Source: Leucosporidium creatinivorum
Lineage: Eukaryota > Basidiomycota > Microbotryomycetes > Leucosporidiales > Leucosporidiaceae
Length of the DNA stretch: 64,000 bases
Reading direction: 5' to 3'
Assembly: GCA_001600635.1 (NCBI GenBank)
Contig: BCKL01000024.1
Span: 235,395-299,394 of the forward strand
The stretch's first letter is position 1; every line of letters begins with the position of its first letter. The notes under the pieces were generated by a model. That model was not told the origin of the DNA. It worked only from the letters and a program-made list of their open reading frames with translations, and did no database searches. Below, piece after piece: positions 24,832 to 36,494 of this stretch. Position numbers and translations under genes: made by a program.

Positions 24832-26008
24832 CTACTCGGCAGGGTAGTCTGGGGGGGTGAGAGAGCGTCAGCATCCCTCCTCGAGGTTGAGAACAGCGTC
24901 GGGAAAGCTCACCGGTGAAGAAGCGGCGTTCGTCGCGAGCTTCGATCCCTCGCTCCTGACACATCTGGCTCCACACCCTCAGAACTTCCTCCCTCTCGCG
25001 CGCTTTCTCGGCACGGGGGAGTATATACATCCTCCAGCGCTTCAACTTCGACAAGGTAGGAAGCTCGAAAGCTTGCTCCACCCAACGCTTGGGCATCCGC
25101 TCCTCTTCGTGAGCGAGCTCGGTCGTCAAGAGCTGCACGGTGCTGCTCAGGAAGCGAAGGCGCGTGTAGACATAGCTCGTGTACATGACGTTGATTTGGA
25201 ACGAGCGAAGAGCGGTGCAGGCGCGCAGGAAGGTGGGGAGAAAGCCGTCGTCCTCGTCCTCGCAGTAGGGAGCCTCGGCCGAATCGACGAGGCTAAGATG
25301 GCGAAGTCTGGGGCCGAGATTGAGCCACAGGTCTTCTTCTTCACTCAGAGAGCTGCGGTCCGCCGCCATGTACATGCAATTCAAGGTGAGGCTGGTGAGA
25401 TGGTCGGCGGCGAGCAAAAGAGGGCGAAGGATGGGGGAGGGCGGCAGGTGAATGGTGTGCAACACGAGTTGTTCGAGAGGAAGGGGACCGGGAAGGGGGG
25501 AAGGAAGCACTCCTTCGAGGTCGCTGCTCACTTCTAAGCGCTTGAATTTAAGATCTGTGTGGAGCCGGGAGCTCTGTCAGCCTTCGAGCGTGGCGAGTTC
25601 AGCGGGAAGCTACGCACCGACGAGCAGCTTTGGGTAGAGGGCATCCACCGTGAGCTCCCTTCGTACGTCTCGAAACGAGAAGCTGTCCACCTCCTCTACC
25701 AGCTCGCAGAAGAGCGCGAGCGCCTCCACACATTCTGGCTGAAACGAGCGCAGAGCCAGCCTCTTCAGCGAAGGACGACTCTTGATGTTGAGGATGTGTC
25801 GCAGAAGAGCCACGGCGTTCTTCGAATCAATCTCGATGTCCTCCAGCATCAGCCGCTGAGCTTGTGCAGTCCACGCCCGAGCGACGAGGGAAGCCGTGCG
25901 GAGTGGTGCTTTGGGCGAGATGGGCGAGCCGTAAAAGTTAAGAGCGGGCTCAATCAGCTCGAAGATACGGTGGAGCAACTCGGGTGGTAGATCCTGGATG
26001 ACTGCCAT
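24832..26008 (-). CDS. F-box-like/LRR family protein 4 (right arm, middle gene)
   Basis: The start MAVIQDLPPELLHRIFELIE is the family F-box. Leucine-rich stretches follow (LEQLVLHTIHL, LTSLTLNCMYM, LRHLSLVDS), then LSKLKRWRMY, then QERGIEARDERRFFTG and a last exon encoding DYPAE. The first intron runs between the parts ending LYPKLLVG and starting LKFKRLEV. I find no break, so it should be expressed as an SCF-type adaptor candidate. It occupies the same place as gene 2 of the left arm, but its sequence between the F-box and the tag is largely different. Its last exon and 3' flank look more like those of the seventh member at the window end than like gene 2. Confidence 0.75.
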
Positions 26009-26874
26009 GTCGAGCGAGCGAGCGAATCGAGGGGGAGTCGGCGAGGGAGAGAAGGGCGAGGAGCGCTGCGGGCGAAGGACGACGAGGTTCAGCTTCACAT
26101 TCTTACGAGTCGCTGTACACTGCTTCTCTTCGCAGCCTCGCAGCCGTCCCCGCTGCAGCTTAGCACTCAACAGCATCGCTCAACACGGCCGCCATCCTCC
26201 CCAGCTGCTGTTCCCCGCTCCCAGTCCCAGTAGCAACAGCAGCAGCAGCTCCTACACCCTCAGCCTTCGATCCCACCGTCCAGCAACCTTCGATTCACCT
26301 TCAATATTCAGCGAACGCGCTCAATCTAAGCAGCTTCCAGCAAAGCGTCCTTTCGAGCTCGTGATGAGGTGCAGCGGTCGAGTAGGCGTGTAGCAGTAGA
26401 GCAGAGCTTCTCCTGTAGCTTCCAGTCGAGTAGCGGGTGCGAAGATGAGAGGACGAGCTGAGACGAGTGGAGCGGGAGAGGGCAAGGGAGGAGAGAGTGG
26501 GGAGGGTGAGGGAGGAGATGGGAGATGGGAGAGGGGTCGATCTATTCGCAGAAGTGGCGAGTGCTGTCTGCGCATTGTACAAAGGCTCTTCGTAGCAGAC
26601 ACGCTACATCAACGCCTCACAGCTTGCGCCATCCTCAGCCGACCCATCGCCGAGCTCGTTCGCCCGCGCTGCTTCTCGCGAGCCCCATTCGTATCAATCG
26701 CCAGCTCATAGACAGAGCAGACACCCCTCGTAAGCGCTTCTTGCACCTCCCTCTGGCACCTGCAATAAGCCCTGTCTCCCTCGGGCCTCTTTTCGGCGAC
26801 GACCCTTCGCTCTCCGCTCTCTCACTGATGCAACAAGAAACGTGCACATGGCACTAGTCTATCGTATCATACAC
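26009..26874 (-). promoter_or_regulatory. Module B flank of F-box-like gene 4 and 3' end of four-TM gene
   Basis: No gene is seen. The stretch matches 8993-9869 in reverse, with small differences, and its part near 26320-26560 also resembles 50480-50700. It includes the likely promoter and a 5'-UTR intron end for the gene starting at 26008. Confidence 0.5.
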
Positions 26875-28189
26875 CTACTCCCTACCCTTGCCATGGTACA
26901 CAGGCGGCGCATTGGCCTGAGCCATCGGCGGCGAGATGAAGATGGCCTTCCTCTCCTTCTTGCCCTTGCTGGCAACTGGTGCAGGGGCAACGGGTCCTTC
27001 TCCATCGAAGACGAAATAGCTAGATGCAGCTCCTGCGTGGGGAGCGGCGTCGGTGCGGAGGGACTTGAGACCGGAGGGTCGAGACGGAGAGGAAGGAGAA
27101 GCCACGACCGACCGAAGCGACTTGAGCGAGGCGCCGAATGCAAGGCCCTGTTGGGAAAGAGGGAGGTCAGCAAAGTGCTTTAGTGATTGAGAACGCTGGC
27201 ATACAAAGAGAATGTTGAGGAAGCCGACGATGAAGAGGAACCAGAAGGAGACGAGCGGGAACTGCTGGTTTCTGTTCGAAGGGTAGAAGAGGGCGTCAGT
27301 CAGCGACAGATGCGGCAGAGATCGGCCTGAGGTGATTTCCAGATTAACTCACGAGTGGCTCAAAGCGGAGCAGCCGACAAAGACCTGGACCGCGCCGAGC
27401 ACGCCCGTGCCGAACGACTCGCCGAACGGTGGGAAGGCGTAGGTCCAGAACCGCTGGGTGAACCTCGAATGAGGAGGCAGCTCGGCGAGGAGGGCGAAGA
27501 TGAGGATGATGGCTTTGAGAGTGAGAGTGAGGGGAGCGAAGGAGGAGAGGAGATGGGAGAAGCGAAGTTCGGCGATCAGCTTCGGAGAAGGCAGCGTGCC
27601 CTGGAGTCAGACTGACCACAAAAGATCCTCTCCAATGTGGAGAACAGGATGCCACCGACCTGCTTCGGTACGCTCGTCTCTCCGATGTAGGCGCAGGTCG
27701 TCGTCTCCTGGCTCGCCGGGGTCGAAACGGGCGTAGGCGACGGCGAAGGCCGAGCACCGNCGGTCACGGCCCTGGTCGACGTTTCCGAGGACGAGGTGCG
27801 CACCTCACGCTTGATCTGACTACGCCGTACAAGTGTAGCCATGGCGGTAGGTGAGGAGAGGGCAGCTGAACCGGCGTCGAGGATGATGGGAGNGTCGGGC
27901 AAAAACNCTCGGCGNATGAGCTTGGTGCTGGCCGTCGAGGTGGAGGCTGAGGTAGCGGCGGAGGTAGCGGCCGGTGCGGAGCGGACAGCCTGCACGCCCT
28001 TGAGGTCGCTGNGCAAGTAANAGNNGGANAANGTGAGCTCNGNGCTCGGCGCCGAGAAGAAAGGGATTCGGCTCACGAGACCATGGTGACGATCTCGCCA
28101 CTGAGCGCCAGCAAAATAGCTACAACCGATAACAGGCGAAGGAGGTTGAGTGTGCAGAAGGTGAGAGAGGACTTGGTGAGGAAGCCCAT
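26875..28189 (-). CDS. Four-TM membrane protein, DUF7598-like (right copy)
   Basis: Same five-exon layout as 7683-8992, read from 28189 down to the stop at 26875-26877. The first helix (MGFLTKSSLTFCTLNLLRLL) is identical between copies. Differences cluster in the serine/threonine-rich loop (GVQAVRSAPAATS here) and the tail (GLKSLRTDAAPHAGAASSY here), and none breaks the frame. Exon 2 and intron 1 carry twelve Ns at mirrored positions to the left copy. Both copies therefore look functional. Function is unknown; membrane location is inferred from four hydrophobic segments. Confidence 0.72.
27760..28043. other. Cluster of ambiguous bases (right arm)
   Basis: Ns at 27760, 27893, 27907, 27915, 28012, 28021, 28024, 28025, 28029, 28032, 28041 and 28043. 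The spacings (2, 9, 3, 4, 1, 3, 9, 97, 8, 14, 133) are exactly those of the left arm read in reverse. Confidence 0.95.
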
Positions 28190-28719
28190 CTTGAGGCGAG
28201 GTGGGCTGACAGTGAGATGGAAAAGGTGGAAAGCGAATGGCGCGCGGCGCTGGCGAAGGGTAAGTCGACTGGGACTACTGGGGAGACCGACTAGCGGTAG
28301 TTGTGAAAAGGGAAGAAGCGACCGGCGCTGTAGTAAGATGAGGAAAGCGAAAGGCGAGGAAGGAGAGCGACGTCGGCAAAGAAAGAGCGAGCAGTGGTGG
28401 ACAGGAAATCAACCCTCGTCGGCCTTCCACTTCAGACTTGTGCACGGGTAGCCTTTATCTTCGTCGCATTGAGCAAATTCAGAGACGAGCGAGGCCGTGC
28501 GCAAGCCCTTTGTCCGAAGAGGGCCGTGCGCCGAACGACGAGCGACGAGTAGAAAGGGAGACGCCGAGACGTCTGGACAATGTCGAGGGCACCAGATCGC
28601 GTATATGCAGCTGCCTTTTGTCAGCGAAGCAGGTGAGGAGCAGCTCGCCTGTACCCAAGCCTCGCTCGCTGCCAGTTGCCATCGCCGAAAGCAAATCACA
28701 CCCTCAATCGCAAGCAAGT
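28190..28719. other. Outer edge of the right arm
   Basis: Bases 28190-28575 match the left arm and hold the upstream region of the four-TM gene. The remaining 145 bases are unique and are probably the 3' UTR of the LRR gene. No gene is seen. Confidence 0.4.
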
Positions 28720-30892
28720 TCAAGCCTCGTCATCACTGATCTCGACCTCATCAGCCACCACCACCACCTCATCACTACTCTGCTCCACAGCACCAACAAG
28801 CGTCGACACGCCATTCCATCTCGCCTGGGCCTTGCCGACCGTCGCGCCCTTCTCCTTCTCCTTCTCGGTCTTGCACATGAGCGCCGCCCTCTCGAGTACA
28901 TCGTGCTGACCTCCCATCTCGGTTGGCCAAGAGAGACGAGTGCGAGCTTCGATGCGGAGGCAGGCGTTGGCGAAGGGGAGGAAAGCCGAGGGGAAGATGG
29001 TGAGCGAGGAGATGGAGCCTTTGACGGCCTGTGAGGTGTGAAGGGTGAGCGCTGACCTTGCGCGAGAAAGCTAGTACGCACAGAAGTTTCTCCAGGTGGC
29101 AAGCGAACAGCGATGGCGAGGACCGAAAGGGCGTGGCGAATCTTCTGCGAGCTCGGCGAAGCAGGAGCGCTTCCGGCGGTGGGAGGATGGTCGGGGTCGG
29201 GCTTGAAGACGAGGTCTTGGATCGTCTTGAAGAGAGCGAAGGTGATGTGGTCGGAGCGAAGGTGAAGCGAGACGAGGTTGGGGCAGAGCTGTCGGGGACT
29301 ACGAGTCAGCCCAGCTCGACGCCGAAGCCAAGCGACGACTCACCTTGAGCACGTCGTCGAGGTAGCCGCGAGTCGAGAAGCCTTCGACGCCGACGAGAGT
29401 GAGAGCAGTGAGCTGACCTCCCCAGGACGCGGCGAAGGCGTGCAGGTCGAAAGGCTGCTGTCCCATCGGGCTCGAGTCGGCGAGGATCTTGACGCCCGTC
29501 TTGATGTGGAGGCTATAGCGAGGCGTCAGCTCTCCAATCATGCTCCGAAAGACGAGCCACACACCTCGTCAAACGAGGAGCGCAATCTTTGAGCCCTCGC
29601 AGCAACGAGACGGGGATTGAGCAGCCGGGGCCGAGGTAGAGATGACGAAGGCCGACGCCGAGCGCATCCGTCTGACGATGCTTCAAGCACGAATTGAGCT
29701 TGAGCACGAAGCTGAACCTCTTGGCGTACGCTTCGGTCAAGTTGAAGCCCTCGCCCATCACTCCCAGCTTCTCCAGGTTCGGCGCATGGTTGAGGAGGGA
29801 GAGAATCTGCTCGCAGCGGAGCGACAGATCCTCGTTCGTGCCGAGATAGGCGTGGTCGAGGGTACGGAGGGAGGGACCAGCAGTGTGCAGGACGATTGAG
29901 CTGAGCTGATTGGTCTTGAGGTGCTTGGAGGAGGAGAGCTCGATCTCGCGAAGCTTGGGGAGGTTAGGGAGCAGGCCGAGGAAGTAGGTGAGGCAGCTGT
30001 CGCAGGTGCCGACGGTGTACTTCTGGACGAAGTGGCCGAGGGGGACTTGAGGTTGAGGCTGTGACGAGGAAGGACCGTCTTCCATCGACGCCCTTGCGAC
30101 AGCGGCAGCAGCGGCGAGGCAGGCTTCGGCCTCGGCGCTGGTCGAGACGGGGACTCCGATGGCGGTGCTGGGATCGGACGCCTTGGGGACTTCGACCTTG
30201 GGCTCAGCGGGCTTATCGTCGCTGTAGAGGATGGCGCTGGTGGTGGAGAGGATGTTCTCGAGCCGGTGCTGAGCGCCGTACGAGTGCATCGTGCAGTGAC
30301 GAAAGTCGAGGTGCTGCCAGAAGCGGGGAGTGATAATCTTGTACCACTGCCTGCAGACCCCTTTGAGAGGGATCAGAGCAGCGTAGCGAGCTTTGGCGAG
30401 GTTGGCGCTGTGGGTGAAGTGAACGCCGAGGTCAGCTCTCATTACCCCGCCCTCCATCGCCGAGAGCCCAACTCACCCGACAGTCGTATCCTTGTCCTTC
30501 GACCAGCCCGTCTTCCTGATATCTTCCTCAGCAAACGAGTTCTCCGCCTTCCTAGTCTGCACCTCCAACGTCCACTCGAGCACCTTCTCGACGACATCGC
30601 GCGGCAGCGTCTTCCACGGGTCCTTGAGCTCCTTCTCGGGCTCCTTCATCTCTGCATCTCCTTCCTCAGGCTCGACGCTATTACGAGCAGACACTCCCAC
30701 TGAGCGGTAGGTCACCCCCTCGCGGGTGTGAGTCGCCGTCGCGCTGATGGAGAGCTCAGCTGCGTCCGCGTCCTGCTTCGGCTGTGCTGAGCCGTCGGTG
30801 AGCTTGGGCGACTTGGAAGAGGGTGCTCCTTCGGGTTCCTCCTCTGCTGGACGAAACCTGTCTTGCCCCTCTGCGAGTGAGCTCGACGACAT
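28720..30892 (-). CDS. F-box-like/leucine-rich repeat protein (not of the MAVIQ family)
   Basis: The first exon (from 30892) encodes an acidic, disordered N-terminus and then DPWKTLPRDVVEKVLEWTLE, an F-box-like helix. The next exon continues with LIPLKGVCRQWYKIITPRFWQHLDF, the second half of an F-box-like motif. Leucine-rich repeats follow: LTYFLGLLPNLPKLREIELS, LRTLDHAYLGTN, LNHAPNLEKLGVMGEG, LRHLYLGPGC and LTALTLVGVEGF. The last exon is acidic and ends VEISDDEA. Such proteins are common in basidiomycetes as putative SCF adaptors. It lacks the MAVIQ start and the RFFTG tag and is clearly separate from the repeated family. It runs in the same direction as RPB2. Confidence 0.72.
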
Positions 30893-31211
30893 GGCGGGAG
30901 AGGGAGAGACGAGTTGGTGGCGGTTGAGCGGCGCTGGAGGGGTGCAGAAGAGATGCAGGAGGTCAGCTGCGGTGTAAGTAGGTAGAGAAGAGTAGAATGA
31001 GAGCTCACACGAAGTTTCAAGCGACAGCGCTCTCGGAGCAGCGAGTTGAATTAGGATAAGAGTCGTCGCGCTCGGTCCCTCTCGACTTGGCCGCCCATCT
31101 CTCGCCTCGAGCTAGCTGCTAACAAAAGCGCGTTTCTCGTGTACAAGCCTACTACTCTGCAGCTACCAAGACAGGGGAGGGGTTCACTATCGTTTTGTAT
31201 CTCTTCTTCGA
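30893..31211. other. Gap between RPB2 and the LRR gene
   Basis: Holds the 3' UTR of RPB2 and the promoter of the minus-strand gene starting at 30892. A GTGAGCTC near 31008 and an acceptor-like AG nearer the start (both on the minus strand) could mark a 5'-UTR intron. No gene is seen. Confidence 0.35.
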
Positions 31212-34200
31212 CTACAGCACGGCGTTCTGCCTCGCCTCGTTCTCGGTGTTGTCCTCGTCGAATCCGAACCTGTCGAGTGGAGGAAGGGTCAGCGAAGGGA
31301 TCCACGCCGGCGAGGAGGGAGAGCGGAACTCACCGACAAGCGATGTTCATCGCCTGCAGCTCCTGGAAGAGCAGCTTGGCGGCGTACGGTAGCAGAACTT
31401 GCGAAACTGCGAGCAAAGGAAGGTCAGCGTCGAACGAGTAAGCTGTAGCTGACTAGACTCACTCTGCGTCTTGTTGCGACAACTCCTGCACTCGTACGAC
31501 TGCTTGCGCAAGTTGGCGATGGCGGTGAGACCACAGCTGCGAGAAGAAGAGGGCGAGGTCAGCGAGAGGTTCGGCGAGGTTTGGTGAAGCGAGGGAAAGG
31601 TAGAGCTGCGAAGAGTCAACGTACATGTCGCAGACGTGCAGACGGTAGGCATCGGAAGCCTCGAACATGCGCTCCTGTAAGAAAAGGAGGAGGGTCAGCG
31701 CTGCTCTCTCGACCGAGATTAGGCGCGCTCAAACTCACCTTCAAGAACCCAGCGACTCCATGACTCAGCATACAATCGCGCTCCATCTCTCCGAAGCGCA
31801 ATCCTCCATCCCTCGACCTTCCTTCCACCGGCTGCCTCGTCAAAATCTGGACCGGACCCCTCGCCCTCGAGTGAATCTTGTCGTTGACCATATGCTTGAG
31901 GCGCTGGTAGTACGTCGGTCCAAGGTAGACTTGCGCCTGGAGTTTCCGTCCCGTGTGGCCGTTGTACATGACTTCCAGCCCGCGCGAGTGATAGCCGTAG
32001 TCCTTGAGGAGCGCCGAGATGGCCTCGACGGTGACCTCGGAGAAGGGGGTGGCGTCTCCCTCGTTACCCGAGATGGTGGAGACCTTGGAGAGAAGACATT
32101 CGACGAGATGGCCGATGGTCATGCGAGAGGGAATGGCGTGAGGGTTGATGATGATGTCGGGGGTCGTTCCCTCGGCCGAGAAGGGCATGTCCTCGTGGCG
32201 GTAGGTGATTCCGATCGTTCCCTTCTGCCCGTGGCGGGAGGCGAACTTGTCTCCAATCTCGGGGATACGAGTCGAGCGCACGCGGATCTTGACAAACTTG
32301 AGGCCGTCCGAGTTGGTGGTGACGAGGACTTGGTCGACGATACCGTTCTCGGTCGACTTGAGGGGAGTCGAGACGTCGCGCTTCGAGTGGTTCTTGGTGC
32401 GTTGACCGAGCTCCTCCGAATCGGGAGGGATGGGCGCCGTCTTGCCGATGATGATATCCTCTCCTGCGACTCGTTCGCCGAGCCCGACGAGTCCATCCGC
32501 CTCCAGCTTCTCGTACGTCCCATGCTTCAGCCTCAGCGTCGTATCCCTCGTCGGCTTCTCGAACTCCTCCATCTGCACCGCTCCCGACTTCTTCTCCTGG
32601 TCCATGTAGGATCGGTAGTAAAGCGAGCGGAAGAGGCCTCGGTCGATGGACGACTGGTTGAGGATGACGGAATCTTCCTGGTTGTAGCCCGAGTAGCAGA
32701 GGATGGCGACGATGGCGTTCTGGCCGGCGGGCAGCTCGCGGAAGTGGAGGTACTCCATCGAGCGGGTGGTGGCGAGGGGCTTTTGAGGGTAGTAGAGAAT
32801 GTTGGCCATCGTGTCCATTCGGACCTGGTAGTTGGTGAGATAGACGCCCATTGCTTGCTTGCCCATGGCCGACTGGTAGGTGTTACGAGGAGACTGTTGG
32901 TGGTGAAGCGAGGTGAGGGCGAGAGCGAGTGTGGGCGCGAGGGCGAGGGTGAGGGCGAGAGAGGCGAAGGAGCGAGCGAAGAAGGGGAAGGGACGGGAAA
33001 GCGAAGTGAGGTCAGCGAGTTAGTTGAGGAGGAAGCGGCCGAAGAACGGCGATGCGAGAGGAGGAGATGGGAGAGGAGCGACCTCGAACCGAGAAGCTCA
33101 CCTGGTTGTGGTCGGGGAAAGGGATAATACTGGCGCAGATACCGAGAATCATACTCGGATGAATCTCGCAATGCGTCCAAGTATGGGTGTTCATCCCCAT
33201 CGTGCCCTTGACGGTCGCGCTCGGGTCAAAGGCATCGGCCTGAACCTGTCCCGTCTCCTGGAAGACTCGACTCGTCTCGAGGTCCTCGGGCGTCATACAA
33301 ATCATGACCGTCTCCTCCTCCTCGGCATCGAGGTACTCGACTACGCCCGTCTCTACCAACTCGCTCCACTTCATCTTCCTCTGCCCTCCGTCCTCCTCCT
33401 CGTCGCCCGTCTCCTCAATCTGCAGCGCAGTGACGTGGTCCTTGGTGAGGACCAATCGCTGGTCCTCGACGATGAAGAGTGGTCGACAGACCCGACCCGC
33501 GTCGGTGAAGATCCTCAACTCCTTCTCCCTGACGTCCCTTACGACCGACACCTCGTAGCTGATGTCGCCGCACCTCCTCAGCCGCTTGATCGTATCGACG
33601 AGCTGCGCTGGATCCCTATGCACTCCCTGCCACACTCCGTTGACGAACACCTTCGTTCCCTTGCTCATCTCCGAGCTAAACTCCTCCAAATTCTCCATTC
33701 CCCACTCCTCGAGGAACTCGACGATGGGCGCCGACGGGGATCCGACCGAGATGTACGACATGAGGGCGAGGTTCTTGACGAGTCCACAGGCCTGTCCTTC
33801 GGGCGTCTCGGCGGGGCAGACCATGCCCCAATGGGTGTTGTGGAGCTGACGAGGTTTGGCGATCTTGCCGTCTCGGCCGATGGGGGTGTTGCAGCGACGG
33901 AGATGGGAGAGGGTCGAGGCGAAGGTGTAGCGGTTGAGGACCTGGGAGACTCCCGCCTTGGCTTGCATCGCCTTCTTTTGGTCGCCCCAGTTGCCCGTGG
34001 CGAGCGAGTACTTGAGGCCGTTGGTGATGGTGTTGGACTTGACGGCGGTGTTGAGGTTGAAGGGCTTTTGGGTCTCGACGCACTGTTGTGTGAGGGAAGA
34101 CGAGAAGTCAGCGATCCGTCGCCGAGCTCGGCCCTCCTACCTCGTCTCCGCCCTCGACTCGACCACTCCAACGACCAAACGAAAGTCAAACTTACCTTCT

Positions 34201-36014
34201 GCAAATGCCTATACACATCCTTCGTCAACTTCCTGAACAACATCCTAAACAGCGCCGCGAGTAGAGGTCCTCCAAGATCCAACCGCTTCGCTCCGAAATG
34301 ATCACGATCGTCCAACTCCCTCCTCTCCAGCGCGGCGAGCAGTAGACGATGGACCATGTAGCCGAAGAAGTAGGCCTTCTTGGTGTTCTGCCCTTGCGCC
34401 ATCGAGACGTGAGGGAGCATCTCTTTTTGGAGGATCTCTTGCGCGTAGTTGATGCGGGCTTCGCGCGTGAGGGCGGCGACGGTTCCACGACGGCCGATGA
34501 AGTCGAGGGCGACCTATGAGCCAGCGAGCGAAGTCAGCTCTCCACTCTCTCGGCTCTCATCCTTCCACGCCGAGCACCTCCCCCCGAGACTCACATCGCG
34601 GTTTTGGATCGGGAAAGCGTCCTCCAAGCACGGCTTGAGCATCTCGAACATCTCCGAGTCGCTTCGGTCGTAGCAGATGTGGTCGAGGATGTCCTTGTCG
34701 GGGATGATGTCGAGCGCTCGGAAGACGACGACGATGGGGATGTCGTTGCGGATGTAGGGGAGGGAGGTCTTGATCGTTTGGCCGGACTGTTTGGTGGTAG
34801 ACGTACAAAGGTTAGCTAGCTGTACTCGCAGGAGCTGGAGGAAGGAGGGCGGAAGGCGAGGAAGACGCACCTGCTTCTCCGTTCTCCTCATCATCTTGAT
34901 CTGCATCGAACTGATCGTCTTGCCTCCCTTCTCGACGGCACTCCTAATCTCCGCGAGGAAGGTGACGGGCGAAGGCTGGGTCTTGGAGAAGACGTAAACG
35001 CGGTTGGCGGCCATGCGCTCTTGGGCGATGAGGACCTTCTCCGAGCCGTTGATGACGAAGTATCCTCCCTGTAGCGTCGTGAGAGCGTGAGCAGAGTAAT
35101 GAGTAAGAGTCGCGAGTAACGCACCTTGTCGTAAGGGCACTCCTTGAGGTCCAGCACGTCGGATTCGGCGAGGCCGTCGAGGATGCAGAACTGCGAGCGG
35201 AGCATGATGGGGACCTGTCGAGAGTACACCGCGTCAGCTTGACCGATCATAGCTCAGTCGTACCGCTCGGCGAAAGACCCACCTTGCCAATGTACACCTT
35301 CTCGTCCTCTCCCGTATCCCCTCCCTCATCCTTCTCCTCCGCCCAGCTCATCTCGCCGGTCTCCGGATCCGGCTCCTCCCCATCCTGAATCATGACCCTC
35401 TTCTTCATATCAATGTAGAGAGGAGCCGAGTAGCTGTGTCGAGATGCCTCGAGTTGTCAGCACGCGTTTCCTCAATAAAGCGGGCGCGGGCAAGCACGAC
35501 TAACGTGAGGTTCCGCAGGCGAGCTTCATTGGGAAACATGGGCGAGACGGTACCGTCCGCTTCGGTCATGGTCGGCTTGGAGAGGTAGATCTGACCGAAA
35601 TGCAGCTCGTAGCGTTTCTGTGGGCGAGAGGCGCGCCGCCAGTCAGCTTCGGCCCTCAGCTCTGCACCGCTCCCAGCTTGGCGAGACTTACAGTAACATC
35701 TCCAGCCTTTCCCGTGTGCTGCATGTTCTGGTCGAGGATCAAGCTCTGCCCCTCGTCGACAAGCTCCTGCATAGTGTTGTTGACGAACTCATTGAACGAG
35801 TCGATCTGCTGCGATACGAGGGTCTTGTCGGCAAAGTAGGAAGCGATGACGGCCCAGCTGTTACATCGTAGCGAAGCGCGGTCAGCTTAGAGGCTACAGA
35901 ACGAGCGAGAGAGCTTCGGAAGACGAACCAGTCCTCCTGGGTGATGAGTGAGTCGATTTCTGCATACTCGTCCTCATACCCTGTTTGCTGCGTTTGCGAG
36001 TAGTCGTACGACAT
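31212..36014 (-). CDS. RPB2: RNA polymerase II second largest subunit
   Basis: Many small exons encode about 1,200 residues, from [20 protein letters not shown] to [19 protein letters not shown]. Recognisable parts are the protrusion/lobe with [20 protein letters not shown], the fork/external regions with [19 protein letters not shown] and [20 protein letters not shown], the hybrid-binding site with [12 protein letters not shown], and the wall and anchor with [15 protein letters not shown] and [16 protein letters not shown]. The clamp follows with [20 protein letters not shown] and the zinc module with [10 protein letters not shown]. This is the catalytic-core partner of RPB1 in mRNA synthesis. 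The start is chosen as the first methionine in frame with the acidic N-terminus and is preceded by a pyrimidine-rich leader. Confidence 0.96.
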
Positions 36015-36494
36015 CGTTGCGAGCTGTAGGCGACTAGGGAGCGAGCAGAAAGAGCCGCGAAGGCCGGCGCGAGGTTGCTGACTTGTGGTCGGAGAGCGGG
36101 CTGAGAGAGAGGTGGCGAGAAGGTGGGGGGTAAAAGGGTACAGAAGAGGGGTGTCTGCTGTATTAGCTGCGAGCTGATGCGCTGCAGAGCCCGATTCGAC
36201 TGTCGGAGGCGGCGGAACGAGCTGGGAACGAGATGAGGGGAGGAGGGCAACCTCGAAGCTTGGTCGCGCCTGCCCCTTAGCCTCCGCCGACCCCTCGGCT
36301 TGCAGCTCCTTCGGCGGTTTCGGCTTCCGTATGAGATCCTTGACCTGCTCTCCCACCTGCTCGGCTACAGCCCTCCTGCCCGGACGCAGCGCGCTCCGCC
36401 AGAGCCCCTTCCGCCCACCTCCTGCTTTGTCTGCTCTTCGCCCATTTTCCGTCTCTCTCTTTCCTGCTTCTCGCTGCTCCAAATCAGTCTCGAG
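36015..36494. promoter_or_regulatory. Shared upstream region of RPB2 and the GPI-type protein gene
   Basis: The two genes start head to head, 480 bases apart. The stretch holds pyrimidine tracts on both strands and no open gene. A GTATTAGCTG near 36160 resembles a minus-strand intron branch region, so RPB2 may have a 5'-UTR intron; I cannot confirm it. Confidence 0.4.

Larger units (their letters stand above)
22642..28575. repeat. Right arm of the large inverted duplication
   Basis: Reverse-complement match to 7283-13205. It carries, from inside outward, an F-box-like pseudogene, an intact but diverged F-box-like gene and a four-TM gene, all on the minus strand. The inner edge lies about 110 bases past the stop of UTP17. 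The outer edge lies about 145 bases before the stop of the LRR gene at 28720. Neither edge shows a target-site duplication or terminal inverted repeat that I could recognise. Confidence 0.85.

Noticed and set aside
7283-28575. Duplication arms as the ends of a giant transposon
   Set aside because: No transposase, no short terminal repeats and no target-site duplication were seen, and the inner genes are ordinary housekeeping genes.
31667-33127. Long plus-strand open frame opposite RPB2
   Set aside because: It is a shadow of the RPB2 coding exons; the protein has no recognisable domain.
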